From Roseiarcus sp963721905 (lineage in GTDB: Bacteria; Pseudomonadota; Alphaproteobacteria; Rhizobiales; Beijerinckiaceae), in the NCBI GenBank assembly GCA_963721905.1, contig CAVRMF010000017.1, positions 48,472-112,471 on the forward strand: 64,000 bases of DNA, written 5' to 3'. Every line of letters starts with the position of its first letter. Positions within the stretch are counted from its first letter, which is position 1. The translations under genes were made by a program, and so were the position numbers. Under the pieces are notes generated by a model. The model saw nothing but the letters and a program-made list of their open reading frames with translations, searched no databases and was not told the origin of the DNA. This document shows, in pieces, positions 8,197 to 18,837 of this stretch.

Positions 8197-9858
8197 TCAG
8201 AACTTGATGCGGATGCCGGCTGTCGGCGAAATGTTCTGGGTCGCCGGATAGCCGCTCTCGAGACCGCCGTAAAGGTTGGCGACAAAAAGGCCAGCGTAGA
8301 GGTCGACGCGCTTGAACGGCCGATAGTCGATGAGCGCGGAAAAGAAGTCTTCCGTGCCGGCGCACTTGCCGCTGCTGGAGCGTGCAACGGTGAGTTTATT
8401 GCCGTTTGGTTGGACAAATGCGGCGAGGACGCCGGTGCAAGCGGCAGTGTTGTAGTCGGACTGTTGCAGGTAATAATAGGCGCCGGTCACGTCGAGCTGC
8501 GGGTTGATCGCATATTTAGCCCCGAGCCAGAAGTAGGGAGCGATCCTCGGAACAGCGTAAGTCGTGTAGCTGATCCATTGGGTTGGCCAGAATTTCTTTG
8601 CACCGGGAAAGGTCGAGGGGATCGTCGCAGGAATGTTCCAGCCGCCGATGGTCTCGAAGCCGTTCGGAAAGGTGTCGGTGGTATCCCCCTGCCTCAGCCA
8701 TCCGTACCCGCCGTAGATTGTCCAGGCTTGCCATTTGTACTTGGCCCCAAACAACACGCCGGTGTTGTTCGACAGCGTCGCTGTCAAGTCCGTGTTGCTA
8801 TAGAAGCTACTCGTAAAGCCGGGTGCGATCGGAAGGCCCGTGGTGCAGCCGGTCTGGCCGGCGAAGACGCCCTTGGTGAAGGTGGCGCAAGTCCCGGTGA
8901 AGGTACCGACGTTGACCACGTCCTTGGCGTAGCTGCCGATCGCGTCGAGCGACAAGGTGCCGGCCAAAGGGGTGCCGCCGAACAAGTTAAAATCGCCGCC
9001 GACCTGGCCCTGATAGAGGCCGTTCGTGCCGTCGCCCTGATCGTAGCCACCCCACTGCCACAAGCCGGCGACGCGGAAACTTGAGGTCAAGGGGATGCCG
9101 AAATTCGGGAGGTCCAACCGATACTTGAGGGCGGTGTTGGCGCGCGCGGCCTCGGTGTTGCCGAAGCCGGCGAAGGAGCCGGTGTAACCGAGCGGCGAGA
9201 AGGCGTAGGAGCCGCCCATCGGATCGTAGGAGTTGATGGCGTCGAGCGAGAGCGTGTTGACGCGGCCAGCGGTTAAGGTGCCGTACGCCTTGTTGCTGAT
9301 GCCAATGAACGCTTGCGAGTTGTCCGGTTGGCCGGTGCGGCTCGAAGTCGCCGTTCGCACCCTGTAAGAGCAACGCCTTGCCGTTGGCCTGCACTTGCGA
9401 CTGCTGAGCGGCTGCCGGGTATCCATAAAGCGGATTGAATCCCCACTCCCATGTGCCGATGAGCGACCAACCCGACAAGAACGGACCCGACAAGAACGGA
9501 AGTGGCTGGCTCATCTTGATGCCGGCGACCGACTGGCTGAGGTTGTTCGGCGACCAAAGCCACTTCGGGCCGTAGCTCTGCTTTTGGATGAAACTGTTGA
9601 CGCCGTTATTCCACGCCGCGTTGTAGGGGGCGCCGTTCGAACTCGTAGGTGAGCCCCGCGTCGAGCGTCGCGTAGACGGTGAACGGCCCCCAGCTCAGCG
9701 GACAATCCGCGGCGGTTGAATTCGAGCCAGCTCCAGACGCTCGCATAGCAGTTGGGAGGGGCCGCGGGCGGGGCCTTGGTGGTTGGCAGCAGATCGGCCG
9801 CGTGAGCGAAACCGGCGAGGCCAACGGTCGCCAGCAGGGAAAGTCCAAGCTTCTTCAT
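8197..9858 (-). pseudogene. porin (Omp2b-like), disrupted by three frame changes
   Basis: Outer-membrane beta-barrel porin of about 550 residues whose frame breaks three times while the protein stays recognisable. It opens with a signal peptide (MKKLGLSLLATVGLAGFAHA) and the family start PPNCYASVWSWL, then changes frame near 9724 (one extra G after TGGCTC), near 9638 and near 9345, before reading to a C-terminal GIRIKF; a terminal Phe is the barrel-assembly signal. The middle holds porin blocks such as NSQAFIGISNKAYGTLTAGR. It is paralogous to the porins at 20760 and 22401. Each break is a single base, so sequence error is at least as likely as inactivation. A 15-base tandem duplication (9471-9500) adds a second PFLSG. 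Confidence 0.85.
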
Positions 9859-10605
9859 CTTTACCCCGTTCGTCCTGAGGCCGACGCGCGGCGCTCGCTA
9901 CTTCATTCGTTGAGGTCCGGCCGCTCTGTAGTCGTGGCCTGCGGTTTGTTCTTAAGAGGGGCCCCCAGACCGCCTCCTCGCCAGTTTCTGCCGGCGCACC
10001 AGATTTGAATCAACGTGACGGTTCACAAGGTAGCCGCGCGTTTTGTCACAGGCAAACTATAGTTTTGCCCGTGTTAGGACTTTTTTCTTCATGTTGCATT
10101 TCGATCACAGCAGCGCGAGTACAGCACTATTTATTATACTGTATAGCCAACACAAATCGGCCGGTCGCGCTGCTAACGCCCCGTGCCTCACTGTCAATTC
10201 ATAACCGGGCCTTGTGACAGTTGGGCGACAATGTGGCGCCAGTTCAATAAAATAAATTTTATGATATGTTCTGTGGAGGCAAGTTAAAGCGCATTTTATA
10301 ATGTGAAATTTACAAACTGAAGGTTGTGTGTATCGCCGGACGTGTTAGCGTAAGTCATGATATGGACTTGGCCCCGCGCTGCTTAAGGAAACAACGGTTG
10401 ACGCGTTCAAGACATCGCAGGACGTTGCTCACCCAATTCTCCGGAGAGACCACAAGGTCGTCCTCGGGTCTGACAGAATATGGACGCTCTCACAAATCGA
10501 AGCGATGACGTTCAACACTTGCGCCGAAGCCAGGTCGCGCGACCATGAAGACGCCAAGGTTGGCGCGCAAAGCCTCCTAGTTGACGGGGCTCGAGGACAG
10601 AAGCG
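9859..10605. other. divergent intergenic region between porin and two-component system
   Basis: About 750 bases upstream of both the minus-strand porin and the plus-strand response regulator. The centre (about 10060-10330) is much richer in A and T than the surroundings, as expected for promoters. No frame has a recognisable product and I see no RNA gene. A short similarity to a 16S rRNA tail motif (CAAGGTAGCC near 10026) is not part of an rRNA. Confidence 0.5.
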
Positions 10606-11346
10606 ATGAGCATCCCGTCTTTAGAGGACCCGAGCGTGACGAAGGTTCGGCCGATGGAAGCGTTGGCGCCGGCGCCGATCCTGGTTGTCGAGGATGAGCG
10701 CGATCTGGCGGAGGAAATTCGTTGCGAGCTCCAGGCCGGCGGCCATCCGGTCACGCTTTTGGAGACGGTGGAGGACGCGCTCAAGGCGGCGCGCGCGGGC
10801 GGAGCCTCGGTGCTCGTGGTCGACCGCATGCTGCATGGCGAAGACGGACTTTCGATCATCGAGACCTTGCGCAGCGAGGGCAACGCGACGCCCGTCCTGG
10901 TCATCAGCGCTCTTACGTCCGTCGACGAACGGATCAATGGATTGAAGGCCGGCGGCGACGACTATCTCGTCAAACCGTTCGATATTCGCGAGCTGACCGC
11001 GCGGGTCGCGGCGCTTCTGCGCCGGCGCGGCGACAGTCGCGTCACGCGCTTGCAGGCCGGCGACCTGGATATGGATCTGGTCGAGCGGAAGGTGCAGTGC
11101 GCGGGGAGATCGGTCGATCTTTTGCCGCGGGAATTCAAACTGCTCGAATATTTCATGCGCCGCCCGGGTCAGATCGTGACTCGGGCGATGCTGCTCGAGG
11201 ATGTCTGGAATTTCAAATTTCTGGCGCAGACCAACGTCGTCGACGTCCAGATCGGCAATCTGCGTCGCAAGCTCGACCCGACCGGCGCGCGACGATTCAT
11301 CGTCAACGTCCGGGCGGTCGGGTTCAAGCTGAATGTTGACGACTGA
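10606..11346 (+). CDS. OmpR-family response regulator
   Basis: DNA-binding response regulator of 246 residues. The receiver spans about 24-140 with the acidic pair Asp30/Glu31, phospho-acceptor Asp73 (VLVVDRML), switch Ser101 and Lys123 (LVKPFD). A winged-helix effector follows (about 150-245) with FKLLEYFMRRPGQIVTRAML and the C-terminal NLRRKLD and RAVGFKL blocks. The gene overlaps the kinase start by 14 bases and heads a run leading into an RND efflux operon after a 130-base gap, so control of that pump is a reasonable inference. The ATG follows a GAGGACAG ribosome site. Confidence 0.92.
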   Translation: MSIPSLEDPSVTKVRPMEALAPAPILVVEDERDLAEEIRCELQAGGHPVTLLETVEDALKAARAGGASVLVVDRMLHGEDGLSIIETLRSEGNATPVLVISALTSVDERINGLKAGGDDYLVKPFDIRELTARVAALLRRRGDSRVTRLQAGDLDMDLVERKVQCAGRSVDLLPREFKLLEYFMRRPGQIVTRAMLLEDVWNFKFLAQTNVVDVQIGNLRRKLDPTGARRFIVNVRAVGFKLNVDD

Positions 11347-12760
11347 GGTCTTCAAAGCGCGGGCTTTTCGACTCGCGCTGGCGTTCTGTCTTGCGATTTC
11401 CGTGGCGACCGCTGCGGCCTTTGGGCTCATCTATCTTCAGGTTTCAAGCGCGGACGTGCAGAGGGTCGGCGCCGTCCTCGTCGACGAGGCCGCCAAGAGC
11501 GTGGGCGACAGCGAGGCCGGGCTGCGTCAGGCGCTGGAGTTGCGCCTGACCCGAGACATCCGCCGCCTGGACTATGTCGCCCTGTTCGACGCAAACGGGA
11601 CCATACTCTTCGGTGACGTGCCCGCCATGCCCGCGATTCCAGTTGACGGACGTGCGCATGTCGTTCGCGCGCAGGTTTTGCCCGACGCGAGCGGAGCGGA
11701 GCCCGCGATCTTCGTGGCCAGCCGGCGGCCAGACGGCGGCGTCGTGCTGCTGGGACGAAGCCTTCGCGAGGCCTACGAACTGCAGGAGATTGTGCTGAGG
11801 GCGTTGGCGATCGCGATCCTTCCAACGATCCTCCTCATTCTCGCAATCGGCGCGCTCTTCGCTCGCCGCGCTTCGCAGCGGCTTGAACGCGTGCACGGCG
11901 CGATCGTCAGAATCATGGACGGCGACCTCGATTTGCGTCTGCCCTTTAACAGTGACGGGGACGACGTCGATAAGGTAGCGCGGGCCGTCAATCTCATGCT
12001 CGATGAAATGGCTCGCCTGCTCAACCAGCTCAAAAGCGTCGGCGATAACATCGCCCATGATCTGCGCACGCCGTTGGCCGTGGCGCGGGCGAAAATCGAG
12101 CGGTCATTGGATAACGAGGTCGGGATCGAGCAGCTGCGCGAGACGATGGAGGTCGCCCTCGTGCAGATCGAAAAAGTGTCAACGGCAATCTCCGCTATTT
12201 TGCGGATTTCTGCCGTGGAGCACAGCGCCCGGGAAACGCAGTTCACGGAATTCGACCTCGGCGCAGTGTGCAACCAGGTGTTTGACCTCTACGAACCGCT
12301 CGCTGAATCCAAATTCATTACAATGGACATCGACGCCGGCAAACCCGTCCCGGTTCGCGGCGATGAGGACCTCATGCGCGAGGCAATCTCGAATTTGGTC
12401 GATAATGCAATCAAATTCACCCCGCCTGGCGGCGTCGTTCGGATTGAGGCCCGGACAATGGACGGCAGCCCGCTCGCGAGCGTGAGCGACACCGGCCGGG
12501 GCATTCCGCCGCAGGAGCGCGCCAGAGTCTTCCGCCGCTTCTACCGCGGCGAGCAAAGCAGCGATACAACTGGGCATGGGCTTGGCCTCAGCATCGCCGA
12601 GTCGATCGCAAGATTGCATGGCTTCGAACTGACGGTTGAGGATAATGATCCAGGTGCGCGCTTCGTAATGCGCGGCCCGGAGAAGGCTTCGCCGGCCCCG
12701 GGGCGTGGACAAACTTTAGCGGGGCTCCGGTCGCGGGCGCGGTCGGAGAGGCTTCTCTAA
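11333..12760 (+). CDS. sensor histidine kinase (HAMP, HisKA, HATPase)
   Basis: Membrane kinase of 475 residues and cognate partner of the response regulator it overlaps. One transmembrane helix lies at about 11-35 and a second at 157-176, enclosing a periplasmic sensor of about 120 residues. HAMP (about 178-230) leads to the dimerisation helix with phospho-accepting His242 (DNIAHDLRTPL). The ATPase domain shows an N-box (NLVDNAIKF), G1 (SDTGRGIP) and G2 (GHGLGLSI). The tail beyond the G2 box is proline- and arginine-rich. The sensor domain has no motif I can link to a ligand; the efflux operon downstream suggests a toxic compound or envelope stress. Confidence 0.92.
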   Translation: MLTTEVFKARAFRLALAFCLAISVATAAAFGLIYLQVSSADVQRVGAVLVDEAAKSVGDSEAGLRQALELRLTRDIRRLDYVALFDANGTILFGDVPAMPAIPVDGRAHVVRAQVLPDASGAEPAIFVASRRPDGGVVLLGRSLREAYELQEIVLRALAIAILPTILLILAIGALFARRASQRLERVHGAIVRIMDGDLDLRLPFNSDGDDVDKVARAVNLMLDEMARLLNQLKSVGDNIAHDLRTPLAVARAKIERSLDNEVGIEQLRETMEVALVQIEKVSTAISAILRISAVEHSARETQFTEFDLGAVCNQVFDLYEPLAESKFITMDIDAGKPVPVRGDEDLMREAISNLVDNAIKFTPPGGVVRIEARTMDGSPLASVSDTGRGIPPQERARVFRRFYRGEQSSDTTGHGLGLSIAESIARLHGFELTVEDNDPGARFVMRGPEKASPAPGRGQTLAGLRSRARSERLL

Positions 12761-12890
12761 ATATTATTTAGTGTCTCGGGCGCCACGCTGCGGGTATCAG
12801 TGCGTCTCCTAGTCGAAGGGGGCCGGAATGGCGGTCACCTGCGAACCTTTGCGTTCGCGCTAACGTCTTTGACCACTCGCCTAAGGTCCA

Positions 12891-15800
12891 ATGCTCGCAA
12901 TCGTTCGAATTGCCCTCAGCAAGCCATACACTTTCGTCGTGATGGCGATGCTGATCGTCATCTTCGGCGTGACGGCGGCCCTGAGGACCCCAATCGACAT
13001 CTTTCCCAATATCGGCATTCCCGTCGTCGCCGTGGTGTGGACTTACGACGGATTGCCCGCCGACGATATGTCCAAGCGGGTGATTTACTATTACGAGCGC
13101 ACGCTTAGCAGTCAGGTCAACGATATTGAGCATATCGAGTCGCAATCCTTGCCCCGGTACGGCGTCGTCAAGGTCTTCTTCCAGCGTGGCGTCAATATCA
13201 ACGCCGCGCTGGCGGAGACGACGGCGGCCTCGCAGACCGTTCTCAAATACCTGCCGCAGGGAATCACCCCGCCCTTCGTGCTGAGCTTCAACGCATCCAG
13301 CGTGCCCGTCATTCAGCTGGCGCTGTCGAGCAAGTCGCTCTCGCAGGCGGAGCTTCAGGACGCTGGTCAGAATTTCATCAGGCCTCAGCTCGCGCAGGTC
13401 GCGGGCTCGGCGATTCCCTCACCCTACGGAGGCAAAGTCCTCCAGGTGCAGGTCGACATCGATCAGGACAAGCTGCAGGCCTACGGGCTCTCGGCGGAGG
13501 ACGTTGTCAACGCGATCGGCCGGCAGAATATCGTCACCCCCGTCGGGACGGAGAAGGTCGGCGACCGCGAATATGTCGTCGCGCTCAACGGCTCGCCGAC
13601 CCGCCTCGACGAGATCAACGACATGCCGATCCGCGTCGTCAACGGGGCGACCGTGTTCGTTCGCGACGTCGCCTATGCGCATTTCGGCGCTCCGCCGCAA
13701 ATCAACATGGTGCGGGTCGACGGCTCCAACGCGGTCCTGATGACGATCCTGAAGACAGGGTCGGCGTCGACGCTCGACGTCATCAACGGCGTCAAGGCTT
13801 TGCTTCCCAAGCTGCGGGAGACGCTGCCCGAGAGCCTGAAGCTAGACACGGTCAACGACCAGTCGTCGTTCGTCTATGCGGCGGTCAATTCGGTTATCTT
13901 CGAGGGGGTCATCGCTGCGTCGCTGACGGGTCTCATGATCCTCATCTTTCTCGGCAGCTGGCGCTCGACCCTCATCATCACGATTTCGATTCCCCTCGCG
14001 ATCCTGGCGTCCGTGGCGGCGCTCTCCGCGATCGGCGAAACCATCAATGTGATGACGCTCGGCGGACTTGCCCTGGCGGTCGGCATTCTGGTCGACGACG
14101 CGACGGTCACGATCGAGAACATCAACTGGCATCTCGAACAGGGCAAGGACATCGAATCGGCGATCATGGACGGCGCCCGGCAGATCGTCCTTCCCGCGAC
14201 CGTCTCGCTCTTGTGCATCTGCATCGTTTTTGTGCCGATGTTCAATCTTGGCGGTGTGGCCGGCTATCTTTTCCGGCCGATGGCCGAAGCCGTGATCTTC
14301 GCTCTCGTCGCGTCCTACGTGCTGTCGCGCACATTGGTCAACACTATGGCGCGCTATCTGCTCGCAAGTCAGGCGCTTCACGAAACAGGAGGAGCCCGGC
14401 CGCCCACGCGCAATCCGCTGGCGCTCTTCCAGCGCGGCTTCGATCACCGGTTCGAGGCGACGCGCCGCTTCTATCGCCGCCTGCTGGAAACAGCGCTCGC
14501 CGCGCGCGGCAAATTCATTGTGGGCTTTCTCGTCGCCGTCGCCGCTTCGTTCGCACTTGCCCCGTATCTGGGGCAGAACTTCTTTCCGCCGACCGCCAAC
14601 ACGCAAATCAAGCTTCACGTACGCGCGCCAACCGGGACGCGCATCGAAGACACCGCGATGATCTGCGACGGAGTCGAGGCGGCCATCCGGCAGATCATCC
14701 CGCCCGAGGCGCTGGGTCCGATGGTCGACAACATCGGACTGCCGGTCAGTGGCATCAATTCCACCTACAACAATTCCGGCACAGTCGGTCCGGCGGACGC
14801 AGATATCCTCATCACTGTCAATCCCGCCTATCAAGGCGAGGCGGATGGCTACGTGACAAAGATGCGTGAGGCCCTGCCGAGATCCTTCCCGGGCACGACA
14901 TTCGCGTTCCTGCCTGCTGACATTGTCTCACAGATTCTCAATTTCGGCCTTCCCGCGCCGATCGACGTGCAGGTGGTCGGCGCCAATTTCGCCGCCAATC
15001 GCCGTTACGCGGGGGAGTTATTGGAGAAGATCTCGCGCGTCCCCGGCGTTGCCGACGCGCGGATCCAGCAGGCGGCCAACAATCCGACGCTCGGCGTCAA
15101 CGTCGACCGGATGCGCGCGGCGCAGGTCGGCCTGGACGAAGGCGATATCGCCAAGAGCCTGCAGGAAACCCTTTCGGGCAGTTTCAAGGTGGCCCCGACG
15201 TTCTGGATCAACCCCAAGAACGGCGTGGCCTATCCGGTCGTCGCCCAGACGCCGCAATATTGGATCAATTCGGTCTCGTCGCTGGAAAACATCCCCGCGT
15301 CGGCGCAGGATGCGTCGCAGATCGTTGGCGGCCTGGCGACGCTGAAGCGCGAAGTGAGCCCGGCCGTCGTCTCGCATTACGCGGTGCAACCGGTGATCGA
15401 CATTTATGCCGCCAACCAGCAACGGGACCTCGGCGCCGTTTCCGCCGACATCCAGCGAATCCTGGATGAGACCGCGAAAGACGTCCCGCCCGGCTCGAGC
15501 GTCGTGATGCGCGGGCAGACCCAGACGATGAGCTACGCCTATCAGCAGCTCTTCGTCGGCATCGCGCTCGCGGTCGTGCTGATCTACATGCTCATCGTCG
15601 TCAACTTTCAGTCCTGGCTCGATCCATTTGTGATCGTGAGCGCCTTGCCGACCGCGCTCGCGGGCATCGTCTGGATGCTGTTCATCACCCATACGACGCT
15701 GTCGGTTCCCGCGCTGACCGGGGCGATCATGTGCATGGGCGTCGCCACCGCCAACAGCATTCTCGTCGTCAGCTTCGCCCGCGAGCGCCTGGCGGAAGGC

Positions 15801-16073
15801 GCCGACGCCGTGACGGCGGCACTCGACGCCGGCTTCACCCGGTTCAGGCCCGTTTTGATGACCGCGCTCGCGATGATCATCGGCATGACGCCAATGGCGC
15901 TCAGCGGAGAGTTGAATGCGCCGCTCGGACGCGCAGTGATCGGAGGTCTGATCTGCTCGACGGTCGCGACGCTGCTCTTCGTTCCGGCGGTCTTCCGGCT
16001 CGTCCACACGCGGAGGCCGAGCCGGGCGAGCGAGCCGGCGCCAGCTCTGAACATCGAGGCGACGCCGACATGA
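12891..16073 (+). CDS. RND efflux pump permease (AcrB/HAE-1 superfamily)
   Basis: Proton-driven inner-membrane pump of 1060 residues, the usual RND length. It begins with a transmembrane helix and the DIFPNIGIPVVAVVWTY block, has the large duplicated periplasmic loops, and carries TM4 with GILVDDATVTIENIN. That segment matches RND pumps, with aspartates at the proton-relay position. The second half repeats the topology (TM block VLIYMLIVVNFQSW and GVATANSILVVSFAR). The sequence resembles the branch found beside NodT channels in alphaproteobacteria rather than the CusA metal branch. It overlaps the adaptor gene by ATGA. Substrates cannot be predicted from the sequence. Confidence 0.92.
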   Translation: MLAIVRIALSKPYTFVVMAMLIVIFGVTAALRTPIDIFPNIGIPVVAVVWTYDGLPADDMSKRVIYYYERTLSSQVNDIEHIESQSLPRYGVVKVFFQRGVNINAALAETTAASQTVLKYLPQGITPPFVLSFNASSVPVIQLALSSKSLSQAELQDAGQNFIRPQLAQVAGSAIPSPYGGKVLQVQVDIDQDKLQAYGLSAEDVVNAIGRQNIVTPVGTEKVGDREYVVALNGSPTRLDEINDMPIRVVNGATVFVRDVAYAHFGAPPQINMVRVDGSNAVLMTILKTGSASTLDVINGVKALLPKLRETLPESLKLDTVNDQSSFVYAAVNSVIFEGVIAASLTGLMILIFLGSWRSTLIITISIPLAILASVAALSAIGETINVMTLGGLALAVGILVDDATVTIENINWHLEQGKDIESAIMDGARQIVLPATVSLLCICIVFVPMFNLGGVAGYLFRPMAEAVIFALVASYVLSRTLVNTMARYLLASQALHETGGARPPTRNPLALFQRGFDHRFEATRRFYRRLLETALAARGKFIVGFLVAVAASFALAPYLGQNFFPPTANTQIKLHVRAPTGTRIEDTAMICDGVEAAIRQIIPPEALGPMVDNIGLPVSGINSTYNNSGTVGPADADILITVNPAYQGEADGYVTKMREALPRSFPGTTFAFLPADIVSQILNFGLPAPIDVQVVGANFAANRRYAGELLEKISRVPGVADARIQQAANNPTLGVNVDRMRAAQVGLDEGDIAKSLQETLSGSFKVAPTFWINPKNGVAYPVVAQTPQYWINSVSSLENIPASAQDASQIVGGLATLKREVSPAVVSHYAVQPVIDIYAANQQRDLGAVSADIQRILDETAKDVPPGSSVVMRGQTQTMSYAYQQLFVGIALAVVLIYMLIVVNFQSWLDPFVIVSALPTALAGIVWMLFITHTTLSVPALTGAIMCMGVATANSILVVSFARERLAEGADAVTAALDAGFTRFRPVLMTALAMIIGMTPMALSGELNAPLGRAVIGGLICSTVATLLFVPAVFRLVHTRRPSRASEPAPALNIEATPT

Positions 16074-17374
16074 AACACGAACATCCGCCGGATTCAGGTG
16101 ACGGGGCTGCCGTCGACAGGAATGCAGCGCCGCCGAAATCGCATGCCCCTGTCAAGGCGGGACGCACCGTCATCCTCTTCAGCGTCGTGGCCGTCGGGGT
16201 CGCGGTGACCGGCGTATTCGACCGGCGCCACGCCGAGGAGCGGCTTGCGAAGTGGACCAACGAGCAAGCCATCCCCACTGTCGCGCTCGTCTCCGTACGG
16301 CGCGGCGGAGATGCAAGAGAAGTCGTGCTGCCCGGCGACGTCGAAGCGTTCTACGACGCCTCCATTCACGGTCAGACAAGCGGTTACGTTCGCGAGTGGC
16401 GCGAAGACATCGGCGCAAAGGTTCGTAAAGGCGATATCCTCGCTGTGGTCGACACGCCGGAACTCGACGAGCGCATCTCGGCGGCTGAAAGCGAACTGCT
16501 CAAAGCCAAGGCCAATCAGGCTCTCGCGCGCGTGACCGCGCAACGCTGGAACTCGCTGCGCAATTCCGCTGCCGTGTCGCAGCAGGCCGCCGACGAGAAG
16601 GAAAGCGATGCGAACGCCAAGAACGCCGAGGTGGAGGCGGCGCAGGCCAATGTCGACCGGTTGAAGGCGCTGAAGGCGTTCGCCAACATCGTTGCGCCGT
16701 TCGACGGGGTCGTCACCGCCCGTAACGTCGACGTCGGGTCGCTGGTCAAAGCGGATTCGAATGATGGCACGGCGCTGTTCACCGTCGCCGACATCCATCA
16801 GATGCGCGTCTATGTTCGCGCTCCGCAGTCCTATGCCGCGGCATTGAAAGACGGCATGAAGGCCACTCTCGCGCTGCCCGAATACCCCAACCGCAGTTTC
16901 GACGCGACAATTGCAACGACCTCGCACGCAATCGACAAGAAATCGCGCGCTTTGCTCGTCGAGCTCATTGCGGACAACAAGGACGGCGCCCTCTCGCCCG
17001 GCGCGTTCGCCCGGGTCCATTTTCAGATTCCCCCGGACCAGGATGCGATTACGCTTCCGGCCGACGCGCTCCTCTTTCGCGGCGACGCGGTGGAAGTCGC
17101 GACCCTCGGTCTTGACAACCGTATCACGCTCAAGAAAGTGAGAATTGTACGCGACCTCGGGTCGGAGGTCGAAATCACCGGAGGCTTGGGCTTGGAGGAA
17201 CGAGTCGTCGCCAATCCGCCCGACTCAATCGGCGACGGCGAGGAGGTCCGGCTTGCGGACGCCTCGGGCGGTCAGCCGATAGCGCCGGCGGGACAACAGG
17301 GCGCTCGCCTCGAGGGCGACCGCGCCAAGAGCGCGGACAACTTGGCGGAGACGGAGCGGGGCCGCGGCGAATGA
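16070..17374 (+). CDS. RND efflux periplasmic adaptor (membrane fusion protein, HlyD type)
   Basis: Adaptor of 434 residues linking the pump to the outer-membrane channel. The start is the ATG of the ATGA overlap. A single N-terminal hydrophobic anchor (TVILFSVVAVGVAVTGVF, about 31-48) is followed by a lipoyl half-motif (GQTSGYVREW), a coiled-coil hairpin (about 125-205, rich in Ala, Glu and Lys), the second lipoyl half (IVAPFDGVVTARNVDVGSLV) and beta-barrel and membrane-proximal domains. The last 40 residues are charged and probably disordered. The stop overlaps the next start by ATGA. Confidence 0.92.
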   Translation: MKHEHPPDSGDGAAVDRNAAPPKSHAPVKAGRTVILFSVVAVGVAVTGVFDRRHAEERLAKWTNEQAIPTVALVSVRRGGDAREVVLPGDVEAFYDASIHGQTSGYVREWREDIGAKVRKGDILAVVDTPELDERISAAESELLKAKANQALARVTAQRWNSLRNSAAVSQQAADEKESDANAKNAEVEAAQANVDRLKALKAFANIVAPFDGVVTARNVDVGSLVKADSNDGTALFTVADIHQMRVYVRAPQSYAAALKDGMKATLALPEYPNRSFDATIATTSHAIDKKSRALLVELIADNKDGALSPGAFARVHFQIPPDQDAITLPADALLFRGDAVEVATLGLDNRITLKKVRIVRDLGSEVEITGGLGLEERVVANPPDSIGDGEEVRLADASGGQPIAPAGQQGARLEGDRAKSADNLAETERGRGE

Positions 17375-18837
17375 AGCTGCGGATCTGGCTTCTAGCGTCG
17401 ATCGCGCTTGCGCTCGGCGGGTGCGATTTTGCGCCTCGATATGCCGCGCCCGCGGTTTACCTGCCCCCCAAATTCAAGAATGAGCCTGCGGGCGGGGCTG
17501 AGCTCTCAGCCAGCGAGACATGGTGGCGCAGCTTCAACGATCGCACCCTTGATGATCTTCAGGCGCAAGTCGACGCGGCGAACCCTGATCTCGCGGCGGC
17601 CGTCGCCGCCGACGAGGTCGCCAAAGCGCGAGCCGCGGAGGCGATGGCTGGGCTCCTTCCGGCCGCCGACGCGATCGGACAAATTACCGCCAACAAACAG
17701 TCGGCCAATCGCCCGCTTCGATCCGCGAACCAGCCGACCTATTACGGAAACAACATTCTTGGCGGGCAGGTCTCATACGAAATCGATCTCTGGGGGCGGG
17801 TGCGCAACATCGCCAAGGCGGCGAACACCACCGCCGAGGCAAGCGCGGACGCTCTCGCCGACGCTCGGCTCGAACTGCACGCGGAACTGGCGCGCGATTA
17901 TATCAATCTGCGCGGACTCGACGACGAGGCCAAGCTCATCTCCGACACGATCGGCATCTATCGCGCGGCGCTCGACCTGACGAAGAGCCGCCTCGAGGCG
18001 CAGATCGCCTCGCCCGTCGACGTCGATCGGGCGCAGACCCAGCTGAGTTCGGCCGAGGCGCAAGGCTCCGAGTTGGCGCTCCGCCGGGCGGCGCTCGAGG
18101 ATTCGATTGCAGCCTTGGTCGGCAAGGCCGCGGCGTCGTTCTCGGTCGCCCGCTCGTCGCGGCCGCTTCCGCTCCCGAGCCGTCCGCGCGCGGTGCCCGC
18201 TGACGTGTTGCGGCGGCGGCCCGACGTCGCGGAGGATGAGCGTCTGACCGCCGCCGCGAACTACGGCGTCGGCTCGGCGCGCGCGAATTTCTTCCCCAAA
18301 TTCACCCTGCTGGCGCTCGGCGGCACGAACGACACCGGCTTCCGGCTGTTCAACCCGGCCAATACGTTGGGAACCATCGGACCGTCGGTCGACCTGCCGG
18401 TGTTCGACGCCGGGCTCAGACAAGCGGAGCTCGACGTCGCCAAGGCGGAGTTCACCGAAGCGGCGGAGCAATATCGTTCCACGGTTCTGCGCGCCGTCAA
18501 GGAGGTGGAGGACAATCTCAGTGCGCTGCGCTGGTTGGCGGACGAATTGCGCCAGACTACGACCGCCGCCAAAGCGGCCAGACAGGCGGCGGACCTGTCG
18601 ATGACCCTCTATCGCGACGGCGCGGCGTCGTATCTGGATGTGGTCACCGCGCAGAGCGCCGCGCTAGAAGCCGAGAGCCTTGTGATCGTCCTCCATACGC
18701 GGGAACTCGAAGCCGATATCGGCCTCATGCTCGCGCTCGGCGGCGGGTGGACGGTGAGCGCTGAGCCGCCGCCGTCCATCGATTTCACGCCGGTCCCGGT
18801 GCAGCTAATCAGCAATCAGACCAAGGCGGACCCATGA
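17371..18837 (+). CDS. NodT-family outer-membrane efflux lipoprotein (TolC-like)
   Basis: Outer-membrane channel of 488 residues completing the tripartite pump. The N-terminus is a lipoprotein signal with lipobox LALGGC, so the mature protein would start at Cys18. Two repeats of the OEP fold are visible, the first with DLAAAVAADEVAKARAAEA and the second with VPADVLRRRPDVAEDE, the NodT signature at the start of repeat two. The sequence before the C-terminus (YRDGAASYLDVVTAQ) is also typical. It overlaps the adaptor before it and the small cysteine protein after it, so all four genes form one tightly packed operon. Confidence 0.92.
   Translation: MKLRIWLLASIALALGGCDFAPRYAAPAVYLPPKFKNEPAGGAELSASETWWRSFNDRTLDDLQAQVDAANPDLAAAVAADEVAKARAAEAMAGLLPAADAIGQITANKQSANRPLRSANQPTYYGNNILGGQVSYEIDLWGRVRNIAKAANTTAEASADALADARLELHAELARDYINLRGLDDEAKLISDTIGIYRAALDLTKSRLEAQIASPVDVDRAQTQLSSAEAQGSELALRRAALEDSIAALVGKAAASFSVARSSRPLPLPSRPRAVPADVLRRRPDVAEDERLTAAANYGVGSARANFFPKFTLLALGGTNDTGFRLFNPANTLGTIGPSVDLPVFDAGLRQAELDVAKAEFTEAAEQYRSTVLRAVKEVEDNLSALRWLADELRQTTTAAKAARQAADLSMTLYRDGAASYLDVVTAQSAALEAESLVIVLHTRELEADIGLMLALGGGWTVSAEPPPSIDFTPVPVQLISNQTKADP

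Noticed and set aside
10015..10035. Similarity of CAAGGTAGCC to the 3' part of 16S rRNA
   Set aside because: Only a short run matches, with no surrounding rRNA sequence.
12757..12771. CTAAAT-ATT-ATTTAG as a terminator behind the histidine kinase
   Set aside because: It is an AT-only stem overlapping the stop codon, with no T-run; too weak to call.
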